Shown one piece after another: positions 51,807 through 60,662 of a stretch of DNA of 64,000 nucleotides. Origin of the DNA: Streptomyces sp. B21-105 (GTDB taxonomy: Bacteria; Actinomycetota; Actinomycetes; Streptomycetales; Streptomycetaceae); contig NZ_JARUMJ010000001.1 of the NCBI RefSeq assembly GCF_036898465.1, positions 4,712,001-4,776,000 on the forward strand, read 5' to 3'. Each line of letters opens with the position of its first letter. The stretch's first letter is position 1. A program made the translations under genes and the position numbers. The notes below the pieces were generated by a model. That model saw nothing but the letters and a program-made list of their open reading frames with translations. It was not told the origin of the DNA and did not search any database.

Positions 51807-52619
51807 GGGTGTGTGGATCTGATCTTGGGTTGCTGTGCCGGGGGTCGATTGTTCGGCTGGGGACTACTGCTGGCTTGTGAGGAAGCTCTCAGGGTTCGGT
51901 GACGTAGCCCTTAGTGTCCTGTGCCGTGGGCGTGGGCGGCGGTGTGTGCGAGGGTGCCGAGCCAGTCGCGTGCTTCCTTCCGAGCGACCGGCCCCGATGA
52001 GTTCTTCGAGCAGGGTGACGGAGCGGTGGTCCTGGCCGGTGGTGGGCTCGCCCAGGACGATGACCGGGGTGTCCATCGCGAGGACCGAGGCGAGGGCGAC
52101 CCGTTTACGCTCGCCGAACGACAGATGGCGGGGGTGGCTGTCCGCCGGCCAGGGTGCGCTGGTGGGCCACTTTGCCGCTGATGACGGTGGCCGTGGTGCC
52201 AGGGGCGGTGGCCCTTTCGCCGGCGGTGCGGCGCGGCGTGGCGGCCGCTGCGGAAAGCTGACGCCCTGCCGGGGGATCGGCCACTGTCCGGGGCTCAGCC
52301 GCTGTCCACGGGACGTCGGATGCCTGCCGCACAACGGCCAGCAGTGCTGAGGCGGGGATGCTGTCGCCGCGGCGGTCCGCCAGAGGCGGGTCGTAGGCCA
52401 CCGTGGTCCCGGTGTCATGGCTGTCCCAGACAGCCACTCTCCGCCCCCCCGAGGGGCGCCGCCGTGACTTCGGCCGCAGGGCCGGTTGTCCACAATCCCG
52501 AAGTCGTCCACAGGGTCTGACGGCTTTCAGCCGGCGGCTGTACGGTCTGCACAAGTTGATGTTCGGCTCGTCGGGCTCGTCACAGAGCTACTGGGCGTAC
52601 GGGTGCGGGGGAGGCGGTC
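51807..52619. other. 813-bp gene-poor region containing an ABC remnant and two DnaA boxes
   Basis: Besides the ABC ATPase remnant, the region has TTGTCCACA at 52486-52494 (perfect DnaA box) and TCGTCCACA at 52504-52512 (one mismatch), 18 bp apart, about 110 bp before the DUF2252 gene. No intact gene is seen. Confidence 0.6.
51900..52300 (-). pseudogene. Decayed ABC transporter ATPase (ECF/CbiO-like) remnant
   Basis: On the minus strand at about 51990-52140 the translation reads HLSFGERKRVALASVLAM followed by TPVIVLGEPTTGQDHRSV, the ABC signature and Walker B/D-loop of an ECF- or CbiO-type ATPase. The Walker B aspartate is replaced (GEP instead of DEP). Upstream similarity (VAHQRTLAGGQ) continues in another frame, and no Walker A motif is found. 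The 3' part runs into unrelated Arg/Pro/Thr-rich sequence. This is a broken fragment rather than a gene. No membrane partner remains nearby. Confidence 0.7.
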
Positions 52620-54113
52620 ATGATGACCGAGACCGGTGGTGCAACGACCGGGGCGGCCGGGGCGGCCGGGGCGGGTGAAACGGTTCGAGCGCGCAGGATT
52701 CCCTCGGTGCGCGGGTTCGCCGAGCGGGCCGGTGAGTGGCGGGGTGAGCGGTCCGGCATACGGCCCGGCGAGAGGGAAAGCCCCAAGGACAGGGGCAGGG
52801 CCCTGCGCGATCGGGTACCGCGGTCGGCACACGCCGAGTTCGGCCTGGACGCCGCCCGGCCGGACGCGGTGGCGGCGGTCGAGGAGTCCAACCGAGGCCG
52901 AATCCCCGAGTTGACGCCCATACGGGTCGGCCGGATGGCGGCCACGCCGTTCGCGTTCCTGCGGGGCTCCGCCGGGCTCATGGCGTACGACCTGGCCCGC
53001 ACCCCGATGACGGGGATCCGCGCCCAGATCTGTGGTGACGCCCACGCTGCCAACTTCGGCCTGTACGGCGACGCGCGCGGCGGACTGGTCATCGACCTGA
53101 ACGACTTCGACGAGACCGTCGACGGCCCCTGGGAGTGGGACCTCAAGCGCCTCGCAGCCTCCCTGGTGCTGGCGGGCCGCGAGGCCGGCGCGGACGAGGA
53201 CACCTGCCGCGGGGCGGCGCACGGGGCGGCCGGTTCCTATCGCCGCACCATGCGGATCCTGTCCAAACTGCCCGTACTGGACGCCTGGAACGCCATCGCC
53301 GACGAAGAACTCGTCTCCCATGCGGACGCCCACGACCTGCTCGGCACCCTGGAGCGGGTGTCGGAGAAGGCTCGGGCCAACACCAGCGGGCGGTTCGCGG
53401 CGAAGTCGACCGAACCGACGGAGGACGGCGGTCGGCGCTTCGTCGACGCGGCTCCGGTGCTGCGCAGGGTCCCGGACGCCGAGGCCGCGGCGGTGGCCGC
53501 GTCCCTGGAGCACTATCTGACCACCCTGCCCGAGGACCGCCACCCCCTTCTCGCCCGTCACTCGATCCACGACGTGGCCTTCCGCATCGTGGGCACGGGC
53601 AGTGTGGGGACGAGGTCCTATGTGGTGCTGCTGCTCGATCACCGCGGTGAGCCGCTGGTCCTCCAGGTGAAGGAGGCCCGCGCCTCGGTGCTCGTCCCGC
53701 ACCTGTGGGCCGCCGGCTTCGAGACGTCGCAGGTGGAGCACGAGGGACGCCGGGTGGTGATCGGCCAGAAGCGCATGCAGGTCGTCAGCGATGTCCTGCT
53801 GGGCTGGACGACGGTCGATGAACGCCCCTTCCAGGTCAGGCAGTTCCGCAACCGCAAGGGCAGCGTCGACCCGGCCGCCCTCGCCGCCGACCAGATCGAC
53901 GACTACGGCCGCATGACCGGCGCGCTGCTGGCCCGGGCCCACTCCCACACCGCCGACCCGCGCGTCGTCGCCGGCTACTGCGGCAAGAACGAGGAGCTCG
54001 ACGAGGCGATCGCCGGCTTCGCTGTCGCCTACGCCGACCGCACCGAGGCGGACCACACGGACCTCGTCGCGGCGGTACGGGCGGGGCGGATCCCGGCCGA
54101 GACGGGGGTGTGA
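52620..54113 (+). CDS. DUF2252 domain protein
   Basis: A 497-residue soluble protein; ATG 52620 behind GGGGGAGG. DUF2252 proteins have a kinase-like fold related to aminoglycoside phosphotransferases. Visible segments: PIRVGRMAATPFAFLRGSAGLMAYDLA, the ICGDAHAANFGLYG motif (GDxHxxN, the likely catalytic loop), VIDLNDFDETVDGPWEWDLKRLAASLVLAGR (metal-binding D-F-D) and YVVLLLDHRGEPLVLQVKEA. The enzymatic role is not established. Confidence 0.88.
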   Translation: MMTETGGATTGAAGAAGAGETVRARRIPSVRGFAERAGEWRGERSGIRPGERESPKDRGRALRDRVPRSAHAEFGLDAARPDAVAAVEESNRGRIPELTPIRVGRMAATPFAFLRGSAGLMAYDLARTPMTGIRAQICGDAHAANFGLYGDARGGLVIDLNDFDETVDGPWEWDLKRLAASLVLAGREAGADEDTCRGAAHGAAGSYRRTMRILSKLPVLDAWNAIADEELVSHADAHDLLGTLERVSEKARANTSGRFAAKSTEPTEDGGRRFVDAAPVLRRVPDAEAAAVAASLEHYLTTLPEDRHPLLARHSIHDVAFRIVGTGSVGTRSYVVLLLDHRGEPLVLQVKEARASVLVPHLWAAGFETSQVEHEGRRVVIGQKRMQVVSDVLLGWTTVDERPFQVRQFRNRKGSVDPAALAADQIDDYGRMTGALLARAHSHTADPRVVAGYCGKNEELDEAIAGFAVAYADRTEADHTDLVAAVRAGRIPAETGV

Positions 54114-54214
54114 GCGACACGGTGGGGTGGAGTGGCGCCGAGGGCCGGCTTTGGGGGGCGGTGTGGACCGCGGTGTGGGCCGACGGTTCGTGGGGCTTGG
54201 CCTAGGCTGGTCGG

Positions 54215-55012
54215 GTGACGACCCCCGAAGCTGAGCAGCCCCGGCCCGAGGCGCGGCTGGAGCAGGCCGTGCGGGCCGCCGAGCAGGCGTTGATCGAGTT
54301 CGAGATCGCGGTGGAGACCTTCCGCGTCGAGGTCGAGAACTTCTCGCGGCTCCACCACCAGAAACTCGGTCCGATGTACGCCCGGCTCGACGAGTTGGAC
54401 GCGCAGATCGCCGAGGCCCGTGCCGCCCGTACCGGCGACCCCGAGGACCAGCGCAAGGCCGCCGAGGCGCGCGCGCGGGTGCTGCCGATGCCGGGGGTCG
54501 AGGAGCTGTTCCACGGCTGGATGGACGGGGAGGGGCTGTTCCCGGAGGCCGCGGCGATGCTGACGGATCGGGCGGTGCAGCCTCCGGAGCGGGTGCGGCC
54601 CAGTGAGGAGGCCCGCAAGCTGTACCGGGAGCTGGCGCGCAAGGCGCACCCGGATCTGGCGCAGGAGGACGCGGAGCGGGCCCGGCGTGAGGAGTTCATC
54701 ACCCGTGTGAACGCGGCTTACGCCCGTGGTGACGAGGTGCTGTTGCGTGAGCTGGCGGAGGAGTGGGCGGCCGGCCCGGCGCCTGCCGAGCGCAGCCCGA
54801 GCCCCAGCGAAGAGCTCTACGCCCGCCTCGAGTGGCTGGCCCAGCGCAAGGAGATGCTGGCGCTGGTGGCCAGGGAGCTGGAGGACAGCGCGATCGGCTC
54901 GATGCTACGGATGGCTCCGGACGATCCCGACGCCCTTCTGGACGAGATCGCCGACAAGCTGCTCGCCGACGTCGGGGCACGCGAGGCCGAGCTGGCCGAG
55001 CTGGTCGGCTAG
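54215..55012 (+). CDS. J-domain-like coiled-coil protein
   Basis: A 265-residue protein from GTG 54215. The N-terminal third is a coiled coil (LEQAVRAAEQALIEFEIAVETFRVEVENF). The central part (about 125-170) resembles a DnaJ J-domain (EEARKLYRELARKAHPDLAQED, then FITRVNAAYARGD), with the HPD motif in KAHPDL. The C-terminus is helical and acidic. HPD suggests interaction with an Hsp70, but no J-domain tail or zinc domain is present. Role not known. Confidence 0.75.
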   Translation: MTTPEAEQPRPEARLEQAVRAAEQALIEFEIAVETFRVEVENFSRLHHQKLGPMYARLDELDAQIAEARAARTGDPEDQRKAAEARARVLPMPGVEELFHGWMDGEGLFPEAAAMLTDRAVQPPERVRPSEEARKLYRELARKAHPDLAQEDAERARREEFITRVNAAYARGDEVLLRELAEEWAAGPAPAERSPSPSEELYARLEWLAQRKEMLALVARELEDSAIGSMLRMAPDDPDALLDEIADKLLADVGAREAELAELVG

Positions 55013-55037
55013 ATCCGGTTGCGGGTAGCGTCGGAGC

Positions 55038-55385
55038 ATGAGTTTCGGAGCTGGTGTGCCCACGGTCGAGGTCGCAGACCTCAAGGACGACGACTTCCTG
55101 GTGGACGTCCGGGAGGACGACGAGTGGCAGGCGGGTCACGCCGAGGGGGCGCTGCACATTCCCATCAGTGAGTTCGTGGCCCGTTACGGCGAGCTGACCG
55201 AGGCCGCCCCCCAGGATGGGCGAGTGCATGTCATCTGCCGTTCCGGCGGTCGTTCGGCGCAGGTGACCATGTATCTCGTGCAGCAGGGCATCGACGCGGT
55301 GAACGTGGACGGCGGCATGCAGGTGTGGGCGGCTGTGGGGCGTCCGGTCGTCACGGACGAGGGCAAGCAGGGTTTCGTCCTGTAG
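55038..55385 (+). CDS. Rhodanese-like protein
   Basis: A 115-residue single-domain rhodanese. The active-site loop is CRSGGRSA with the catalytic cysteine in VHVICRSGGRSAQVTMYL. Conserved segments FLVDVREDDEWQAGHAEGALHIPI and VDGGMQVWAAVGRPVV are present. It is a sulfur-carrier or sulfurtransferase candidate; a specific substrate is not evident. ATG 55038 lies 25 bp after the J-domain-like gene, so the two may be cotranscribed. Confidence 0.92.
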   Translation: MSFGAGVPTVEVADLKDDDFLVDVREDDEWQAGHAEGALHIPISEFVARYGELTEAAPQDGRVHVICRSGGRSAQVTMYLVQQGIDAVNVDGGMQVWAAVGRPVVTDEGKQGFVL

Positions 55386-55417
55386 TCGGCGCTCTCGTCG
55401 CGTCCTGAGTCGTGCGG

Positions 55418-56590
55418 TCAGGTCAGGGGGTGGGCGGCGAGGAGGTCGCCCAGGGCCTCCTCGTGGGCCGCGGCCGGGCCGAGTGAGAGCTCCAGGTGCT
55501 TGGCCCAGGCGTGGTAGCGGTGCAGCGGGTAGTCGACGTCGGCGCCGAAGCCTCCGTGCAGGTGCTGGGCGGTCTGCACGATCCGGCGTACGCCGTCCGA
55601 GGCCCAGATCTTGGCCAGGGCGACGTCTCCGGAGACGGGGAGTGCGCCGGGTGTTCCCGAGGCGATCCGCCAGGCGGCCTGCCACAGGGTGACCTCCATC
55701 GCGCGCAGGTCGATGTAGCGGTCGGCGGCCTGGACGGCGACCGCCTGGAAGCTGGCGATCGGGTGTCCGAACTGCTCGCGTTTGCCGGCGTAGTCGCTGG
55801 TCATGGCCAGGACACGGTCGCCGAGGCCGAGGGCCAGCGCGCAGGTGCCGGTGGCCAGCAGTGCGCGCAGCCGGTCCCAGGCGCCGTCGGCGGTGATGAC
55901 GTCGCGGGCCGGGAGCCGCGCGGACTCCAGCCGCAGTTCTGCGAGCCGCTCGCCGGTGGTGGAGATCTGTGGGGCGAGTTCGACGCCCTGCTGTCCACGC
56001 GCGACCACGGCGAGGACGCTGCGGTCGTCGGCGGTGTGGGCCGGTACGAGGACGTGGTCGGCCTCGTAGGCCCAGGGCACGGCCGTCTGTACGCCGTCCA
56101 GTACCCACGTCGCGCCGTCTCCGGCGTCGCTCGTGGGCGTGCCGTTGCGGTCGTCCTGCCGGGCGGTGACGGCGAGCTCGGCGGTGTCGTGGCCGGTGCG
56201 GCCGCTCGCGGCGACGGTCAGCACGGTCTCGCCCCGGCCGACGCCGGCGAGCAGGGCGGACTTCAACTCCGGTGCGCCGTAGGCCTGTACGGTCGCGGCG
56301 GCCGCGCTGGTCTCCAGCAGGGGTACCCGTGCGAGCACCTTGCCCGCCTCGCGCAGCACCAGGCACAGGGCGACCGCGTCGAGGCCTGCCCCGCCGGACA
56401 TCTCGTCGAGCATCAGGCTCAGCAGGTCCGCCGCGGCGAGCTTGTTCCACAGGGCGCGGTCGAGGTCGTCGGCGACGGCGGAGCCCTGGGTGAGCGCGGG
56501 GCTCGGCACGCCGTCGGGGGCGACCCCGGCGAAGACCCCTCGGGCCGCCTCGGCTGCGGCCTGCTGCTCCTCGGTGAAGGTGAAGTCCAC
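55418..56590 (-). CDS. Acyl-CoA dehydrogenase
   Basis: A 390-residue flavoprotein that oxidises acyl-CoA to enoyl-CoA. ATG 56590 gives MDFTFTEEQQAAAEAARGVF. N-terminal helical domain, central beta domain (TVAASGRTGHD, WVLDGVQTAVPWAYEADHVLV) and C-terminal helical domain (LALGLGDRVLAMTSDYAGKREQFGHPIASFQAVAVQAADRYID, RIVQTAQHLHGGFGADVDYPLHRYH). The catalytic glutamate is not obvious at the usual place, as in some ACAD branches. It follows paaE on the same strand by 144 bp and may act with phenylacetate catabolism or be separate. Confidence 0.9.
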   Translation of the reverse strand: MDFTFTEEQQAAAEAARGVFAGVAPDGVPSPALTQGSAVADDLDRALWNKLAAADLLSLMLDEMSGGAGLDAVALCLVLREAGKVLARVPLLETSAAAATVQAYGAPELKSALLAGVGRGETVLTVAASGRTGHDTAELAVTARQDDRNGTPTSDAGDGATWVLDGVQTAVPWAYEADHVLVPAHTADDRSVLAVVARGQQGVELAPQISTTGERLAELRLESARLPARDVITADGAWDRLRALLATGTCALALGLGDRVLAMTSDYAGKREQFGHPIASFQAVAVQAADRYIDLRAMEVTLWQAAWRIASGTPGALPVSGDVALAKIWASDGVRRIVQTAQHLHGGFGADVDYPLHRYHAWAKHLELSLGPAAAHEEALGDLLAAHPLT

Positions 56591-56734
56591 GGCCGGTCCT
56601 CCCGACGGGTCAGCCGATCTGACAGAGCTGGCAGATCTGACGGATCGTCAAGATAGAACACGTTCTAGGAGAAGAGAAGGGAACAGCACGACAGTCGGGT
56701 CCCGGGGTCCCGGGGTCCCGGGAGGCCGGGCGGC

Positions 56735-57796
56735 TCAGCGGTCGAAGTCCACCTCCACCGCCTCGGTCAGCGGATGCGACTGGCACGCCAGCACATAGCC
56801 CGCCTCCGTCTCCTCCGGCTCCAGCGCGAAGTTGCGGTCCATGCGCACCTCGCCGCCTACGAGGAAGGCCCGGCAGGTCCCGCACACTCCGCCCTTGCAC
56901 GCGTAGGGCGCGTCCGGCCGGTTGCGCAGCACGGTCTCCAGGACCGACTCCCCGTCGTGCACCGGCCAGCTTCCGCCCCGGCCGTCGAGCCGGGCGGTCA
57001 CGGTGGCGTGCGCGGGCGCGGCCGGACGGGCCGTGGGTGTCGCGTCGTCCACGTGGAAGATCTCCTCGTGTATCCGGGTGCGGGCTACCCCGAGCTCTCT
57101 CAGCGTCCGTTCGGCGCCCTGCACCAGCCCGTACGGGCCGCACAGGAACCATCCCGCCACGTCCGTCACCGGCAGCAGCGCCGGCAGCAGGGCGGTCAGC
57201 CGGGCCTGGTCCAGTCGTCCGGAGGGCAGTCCGGCCTGCTGTTCCTCGCGGGAGAGAACGGTGACCAGATGCAGGCGCTCCGGGTACCGGTCCTTCAGGT
57301 CGGCTACATCCTCCAGGAACATCGTCGACGCCGCCGTACGGTCGCTGCGGATCAGACAGAACCGGGCGCGGGGCTCGCGGGCCAGCAGCGTGGAGACGAT
57401 CGACAGGACGGGTGTGATGCCGCTGCCGCCGACGACCGCCGCGTAGAGGCCGGGGGCCGGGGCGAGGGTGAACCGCCCGGCCGGCGTCATCACCTCGAGT
57501 TCGTCCCCGACGTTGATCTCCTTGAGTGCGTAGGTGGAGAACGCTCCGCCCTCGACCAGCCGCACACCCACACGGAGTGTGCGCGGTCCTTCGCCGGAGG
57601 CGTCGGGCGCGGCCGAGCAGATCGAGTACGTCCGCCGGATCTCGGCTCCGTCGGCCAGGCGGCGCAGGGCGAGGTGCTGGCCGGGCGCGTGCCGGTACTC
57701 CTCGCGCAGTTCTTCGGGGACGGTGAAGGTGAGGGCGACGGAGTCGTCGGTCAGCCGGTCCACCGCGGCCACGGGGAGCCGGTGGAAGCGGGCCAT
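56735..57796 (-). CDS. paaE: 1,2-phenylacetyl-CoA epoxidase, reductase subunit PaaE
   Basis: A 353-residue iron-sulfur flavoprotein that passes electrons from NADPH to the PaaAC monooxygenase. FAD-binding segment RRTYSICSAAP, NAD-binding GGSGITPVLSIVSTLL, GWFLCGPYG and a C-terminal plant-type [2Fe-2S] ferredoxin domain with CKGGVCGTC...C (cysteines in YACKGGVCGTCRAFL and YVLACQSHP). The ATG overlaps the paaD stop by one base. It is the last gene of the leftward paaABCDE operon. Confidence 0.96.
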   Translation of the reverse strand: MARFHRLPVAAVDRLTDDSVALTFTVPEELREEYRHAPGQHLALRRLADGAEIRRTYSICSAAPDASGEGPRTLRVGVRLVEGGAFSTYALKEINVGDELEVMTPAGRFTLAPAPGLYAAVVGGSGITPVLSIVSTLLAREPRARFCLIRSDRTAASTMFLEDVADLKDRYPERLHLVTVLSREEQQAGLPSGRLDQARLTALLPALLPVTDVAGWFLCGPYGLVQGAERTLRELGVARTRIHEEIFHVDDATPTARPAAPAHATVTARLDGRGGSWPVHDGESVLETVLRNRPDAPYACKGGVCGTCRAFLVGGEVRMDRNFALEPEETEAGYVLACQSHPLTEAVEVDFDR

Positions 57797-58341
57797 CACA
57801 ACTCCTTGAAGTGGTCGAAGGGTTCGCGGCAGGCCAGGCAGCGGCGCAGCGCCTTGCACGCGGTGGAGGAGAACCGGCTGAGCAGTTCGGTGTCGGCTGA
57901 GCCGCAGTGGGGGCAGTGCACCGGTTCCGGCTCGGAGGTCGCGGCCGGGGACCGGAGGGATCGGGTCGGCCCGAGTGCCAGCGGTACGGGTCCCTGTTCG
58001 CGCACGGCACGGGGCGGTGCGATGCCGAACTCCCGGAGTTTGCGCCGTCCTTCGGCGGTGATGTCGTCGGTCGACCAGGCGGGTGCGAGCACGGTGCGCA
58101 CGGTGACTTCGCGTATGCCGTGCTGGTGCAGTGTGCGTTCGATGTCCAGGGACATGGCCTCGACGGCGGGGCAGCCGGTGTACGTGGGGGTCAGTTCGAC
58201 CTCGACGGTGTCCGCGCCGTGCAGGTGGACGGCGCGCACGACGCCGAGCTCCTGGAGGGTGAGCACCGGAAGCTCGGGGTCGGGGACCGAGCCGGCGATC
58301 TCGAGGAGTTCCGCCTCCAGTGCGGTGGTCGCCGTCACCAT
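57796..58341 (-). CDS. paaD: 1,2-phenylacetyl-CoA epoxidase, subunit PaaD
   Basis: A 181-residue protein with an N-terminal DUF59/MIP18-like domain (VPDPELPVLTLQELGVVRAVHL, PTYTGCPAVEAMSLDI) and a C-terminal zinc/cysteine region (VHCPHCGSADTELLS, CLACREPFDHF). PaaD is needed for assembly of the iron-sulfur or di-iron centres of the epoxidase complex. The start is ATG 58341 (7-bp overlap with paaC); GTG 58338 is a possible alternative. The last codons overlap paaE by one base. Confidence 0.92.
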   Translation of the reverse strand: MVTATTALEAELLEIAGSVPDPELPVLTLQELGVVRAVHLHGADTVEVELTPTYTGCPAVEAMSLDIERTLHQHGIREVTVRTVLAPAWSTDDITAEGRRKLREFGIAPPRAVREQGPVPLALGPTRSLRSPAATSEPEPVHCPHCGSADTELLSRFSSTACKALRRCLACREPFDHFKEL

Positions 58342-59066
58342 GACGCCCCCGGGTGGCTGCGGTGCAGGTGCTGCATCTCGGCGAGCATCCGCCCGAAGGA
58401 CTCGGTGTGCAGTCCCTCGCGGCCGGCGCCGGCGCTCCAGGCACCGGAGCGCGCGCCTTCCGGGACGGTCAGGCCGGACTGTCCCAGTACTTCCCGCACC
58501 GACTCCAGCCAGGCCGTTTTCAGGGCTGCCCGGTCGAGCTCGAGGCCGTTCACGGGCTGGAACATCTCTCCGGTGAACCTCCACAGCGCTGTGCACGCGC
58601 GCTGCATCCGTTCGTGGCTGACGTCGGTGCCGTCGCCGAGGCGCAGGGTCCACTGTTCGGCGTGGTCGCGGTGGTAGGCGACTTCCTTGACGGCCTTCGC
58701 CGCGAGCCCGGCGAACGGGCCGGGTCCGGTTGCCAGCTGGGCGTACAGCAGGTGCTGGTAGGTGGAGAAGTACAGCTGGCGCGCGATCGTGTGGGCGAAG
58801 TCGCCGTTGGGCTGTTCGACCAACTGGACGTTGCGGAAAGCGCGTTCCTCGCGCAGGTACGCCAGCTCGTCCTCGTCGCCGATCGTCGAGAGCAGGATTC
58901 TGGCCTGGCCGAGCAGGTCGAGCGCGATGTTGGCGAGGGCGACCTCCTCCTCCAGCACGGGCGCGTGGCCCATCCACTCCCCCAGGCGGTGGGAGAGCAC
59001 CAGGGCGTCGTCCCCGAGGGCGAGGGCGGCGGTGCGTGTGTCGGCCGCGGCGGTGGACGTCGTCAC
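58335..59066 (-). CDS. paaC: 1,2-phenylacetyl-CoA epoxidase, structural subunit PaaC
   Basis: A 243-residue ferritin-like structural subunit, GTG start at 59066. Conserved segments are LSHRLGEWMGHAPVLEEEVALANIALDLLGQAR (with the metal-ligand-like EEE/HxxxH positions) and EVAYHRDHAEQWTLRLGDGT. PaaC forms a stable complex with PaaA. It overlaps paaB and paaD, so the operon is tightly coupled. Confidence 0.95.
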   Translation of the reverse strand: MTTSTAAADTRTAALALGDDALVLSHRLGEWMGHAPVLEEEVALANIALDLLGQARILLSTIGDEDELAYLREERAFRNVQLVEQPNGDFAHTIARQLYFSTYQHLLYAQLATGPGPFAGLAAKAVKEVAYHRDHAEQWTLRLGDGTDVSHERMQRACTALWRFTGEMFQPVNGLELDRAALKTAWLESVREVLGQSGLTVPEGARSGAWSAGAGREGLHTESFGRMLAEMQHLHRSHPGASW

Positions 59067-59350
59067 AGGTGCTTCACCCCTTCCGGGATCTCGTAGAACG
59101 TGGGGTGCCGGTAAGGCTTGTCGGCGGACGGTTCGAAGAACGGGTCCTTCTCGTCGGGCGAGGACGCGGTGATCGCCGAGGACGGCACGACCCAGATCGA
59201 GACTCCCTCACCGCGCCGCGTGTACAGATCGCGTGCGTTGCGCAGGGCGAACTCGGCGTCCGGCGCGTGCAGGCTGCCGGCGTGGGTGTGGGAGAGGCCG
59301 CGCCGGGAGCGCACGAAGACCTCCCACAGGGGCCAGTCGGTGTGGGTCAT
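59063..59350 (-). CDS. paaB: 1,2-phenylacetyl-CoA epoxidase, subunit PaaB
   Basis: A 95-residue subunit, ATG at 59348-59350. It starts [46 protein letters not shown], the family signature, and ends [10 protein letters not shown]. PaaB supports PaaA-PaaC multimerisation. It overlaps paaA by 4 nt and paaC by 4 nt. Confidence 0.95.
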   Translation of the reverse strand: MTHTDWPLWEVFVRSRRGLSHTHAGSLHAPDAEFALRNARDLYTRRGEGVSIWVVPSSAITASSPDEKDPFFEPSADKPYRHPTFYEIPEGVKHL

Positions 59351-60375
59351 GCCTGCTCCGCTTCCGTCGTCCGGGGAAGGCGTTTGGCCGCGTGGGCCGC
59401 GGCCGCCTCCCGTACCCATGCGCCCTCGTCGTGGGCGCGTCTGCGTTGGGTGATGCGCTGCTCGTTGCAGGGGCCGTTGCCCTTGAGGACTTCCTTGAAC
59501 TCGGTCCAGTCGATGGGACCGAATTCGTAGTGCCCGCGCTCCTCGTTCCACTTCAGGTCCGGGTCCGGGAGGGTGAGGCCGAGCGACTCGGCCTGGGGGA
59601 CGCAGATGTCGACGAAGCGCCGGCGCAGTTCGTCGTTGGAGTGGCGCTTGATCTTCCAGGCCATCGACTGCGCGGAGTGCGCGGACTCGTCGTCGGGCGG
59701 GCCGAACATCATGAGCGACGGCCACCACCAGCGGTCGACGGCGTCCTGCGCCATCGCGTGCTGCTCCTCGGTGCCGCGGCTGAGGGCGAGCAGCAGTTCG
59801 TACCCCTGGCGCTGGTGGAACGACTCCTCCTTGCACACGCGGACCATCGCGCGTGCGTACGGGCCGTAGGAGCAGCGGCACAGGGGGACCTGGTTGGTGA
59901 TCGCCGCGCCGTCCACCAGCCAGCCGATCGCGCCGACGTCCGCCCAGGTCAGCGTGGGGTAGTTGAAGATCGAGGAGTACTTCTGGCGGCCGGTGTGCAG
60001 CTTGTCGAGGAGGTCGTCGCGGCTGGCGCCGAGGGTCTCGGCGGCGCTGTAGAGGTAGAGCCCGTGGCCCGCTTCGTCCTGGACCTTCGCCATGAGGATG
60101 GCCTTGCGGCGCAGGGAGGGGGCGCGGGTGATCCAGTTCGCCTCCGGCTGCATGCCGATGATCTCGGAGTGGGCGTGCTGCGCGATCTGGCGTACCAGCG
60201 TCGCCCGGTAGGCGTCGGGCATCCAGTCGCGTGGCTCGATGCGTTCGTCCGCGGCCACGGTGGCGTCGAAGAGACGCTCGTACGCCTCCTGCGTCGCCTC
60301 GTCGGCCGCCTCGCCGTCGTGCCGCGGGCCGTCTTCCTCCGTGCGGGCCGTCCGGTGGGCGGCTGCTGTCGCCAT
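59347..60375 (-). CDS. paaA: 1,2-phenylacetyl-CoA epoxidase, catalytic subunit PaaA
   Basis: A 342-residue di-iron monooxygenase that epoxidises the ring of phenylacetyl-CoA. ATG 60375 follows AAGGGGGA; a longer upstream frame exists but lacks family similarity. Di-iron ligands lie in helices [21 protein letters not shown] and [18 protein letters not shown] (E-x2-H type), and [27 protein letters not shown] is the conserved late helix. It is the first gene of the operon. A palindrome (60442-60457) lies 67 bp upstream. Confidence 0.96.
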   Translation of the reverse strand: MATAAAHRTARTEEDGPRHDGEAADEATQEAYERLFDATVAADERIEPRDWMPDAYRATLVRQIAQHAHSEIIGMQPEANWITRAPSLRRKAILMAKVQDEAGHGLYLYSAAETLGASRDDLLDKLHTGRQKYSSIFNYPTLTWADVGAIGWLVDGAAITNQVPLCRCSYGPYARAMVRVCKEESFHQRQGYELLLALSRGTEEQHAMAQDAVDRWWWPSLMMFGPPDDESAHSAQSMAWKIKRHSNDELRRRFVDICVPQAESLGLTLPDPDLKWNEERGHYEFGPIDWTEFKEVLKGNGPCNEQRITQRRRAHDEGAWVREAAAAHAAKRLPRTTEAEQA

Positions 60376-60441
60376 GCTGTCCCCCTTGACCTCGGGCCTC
60401 GGCTCGACGCCTCGGCCTCGGCTCTGCCCGAGCCTTCTCCC

Positions 60442-60457
60442 GACCGATCGTTCGGTC
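60442..60457. promoter_or_regulatory. Palindromic operator upstream of paaA
   Basis: GACCGATCGTTCGGTC is a near-perfect 16-bp palindrome (14 of 16) of the ACCGA...TCGGT type bound by TetR-family acyl-CoA-responsive regulators. It lies 67 bp before the paaA start. No regulator gene is in the operon. TGTGGATAA (60502-60510), a perfect DnaA box, lies nearby. Confidence 0.55.
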
Positions 60458-60662
60458 CGTGCGATTCCATGGTGGGACGGCCGTCGTATGGTGTCAACCG
60501 CTGTGGATAACCTGCGGGCGTTCTCCGTGGACTGTCCGCCCCACCCCGGCCGGGGCCCGGGCGGCAGTGGGGGAGGGCTGGGCCGGACGGGTGAGGCTGA
60601 GTACCGTTCGCGATTGCGCGACGCAGGGCGCGCAGAGGACCGGTATCGGGGAACGGGGCGGA

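Noticed and set aside
52105..52554. Intact ABC transporter gene after tRNA-Leu
   Set aside because: No Walker A, altered Walker B and frame changes; treated as a remnant.
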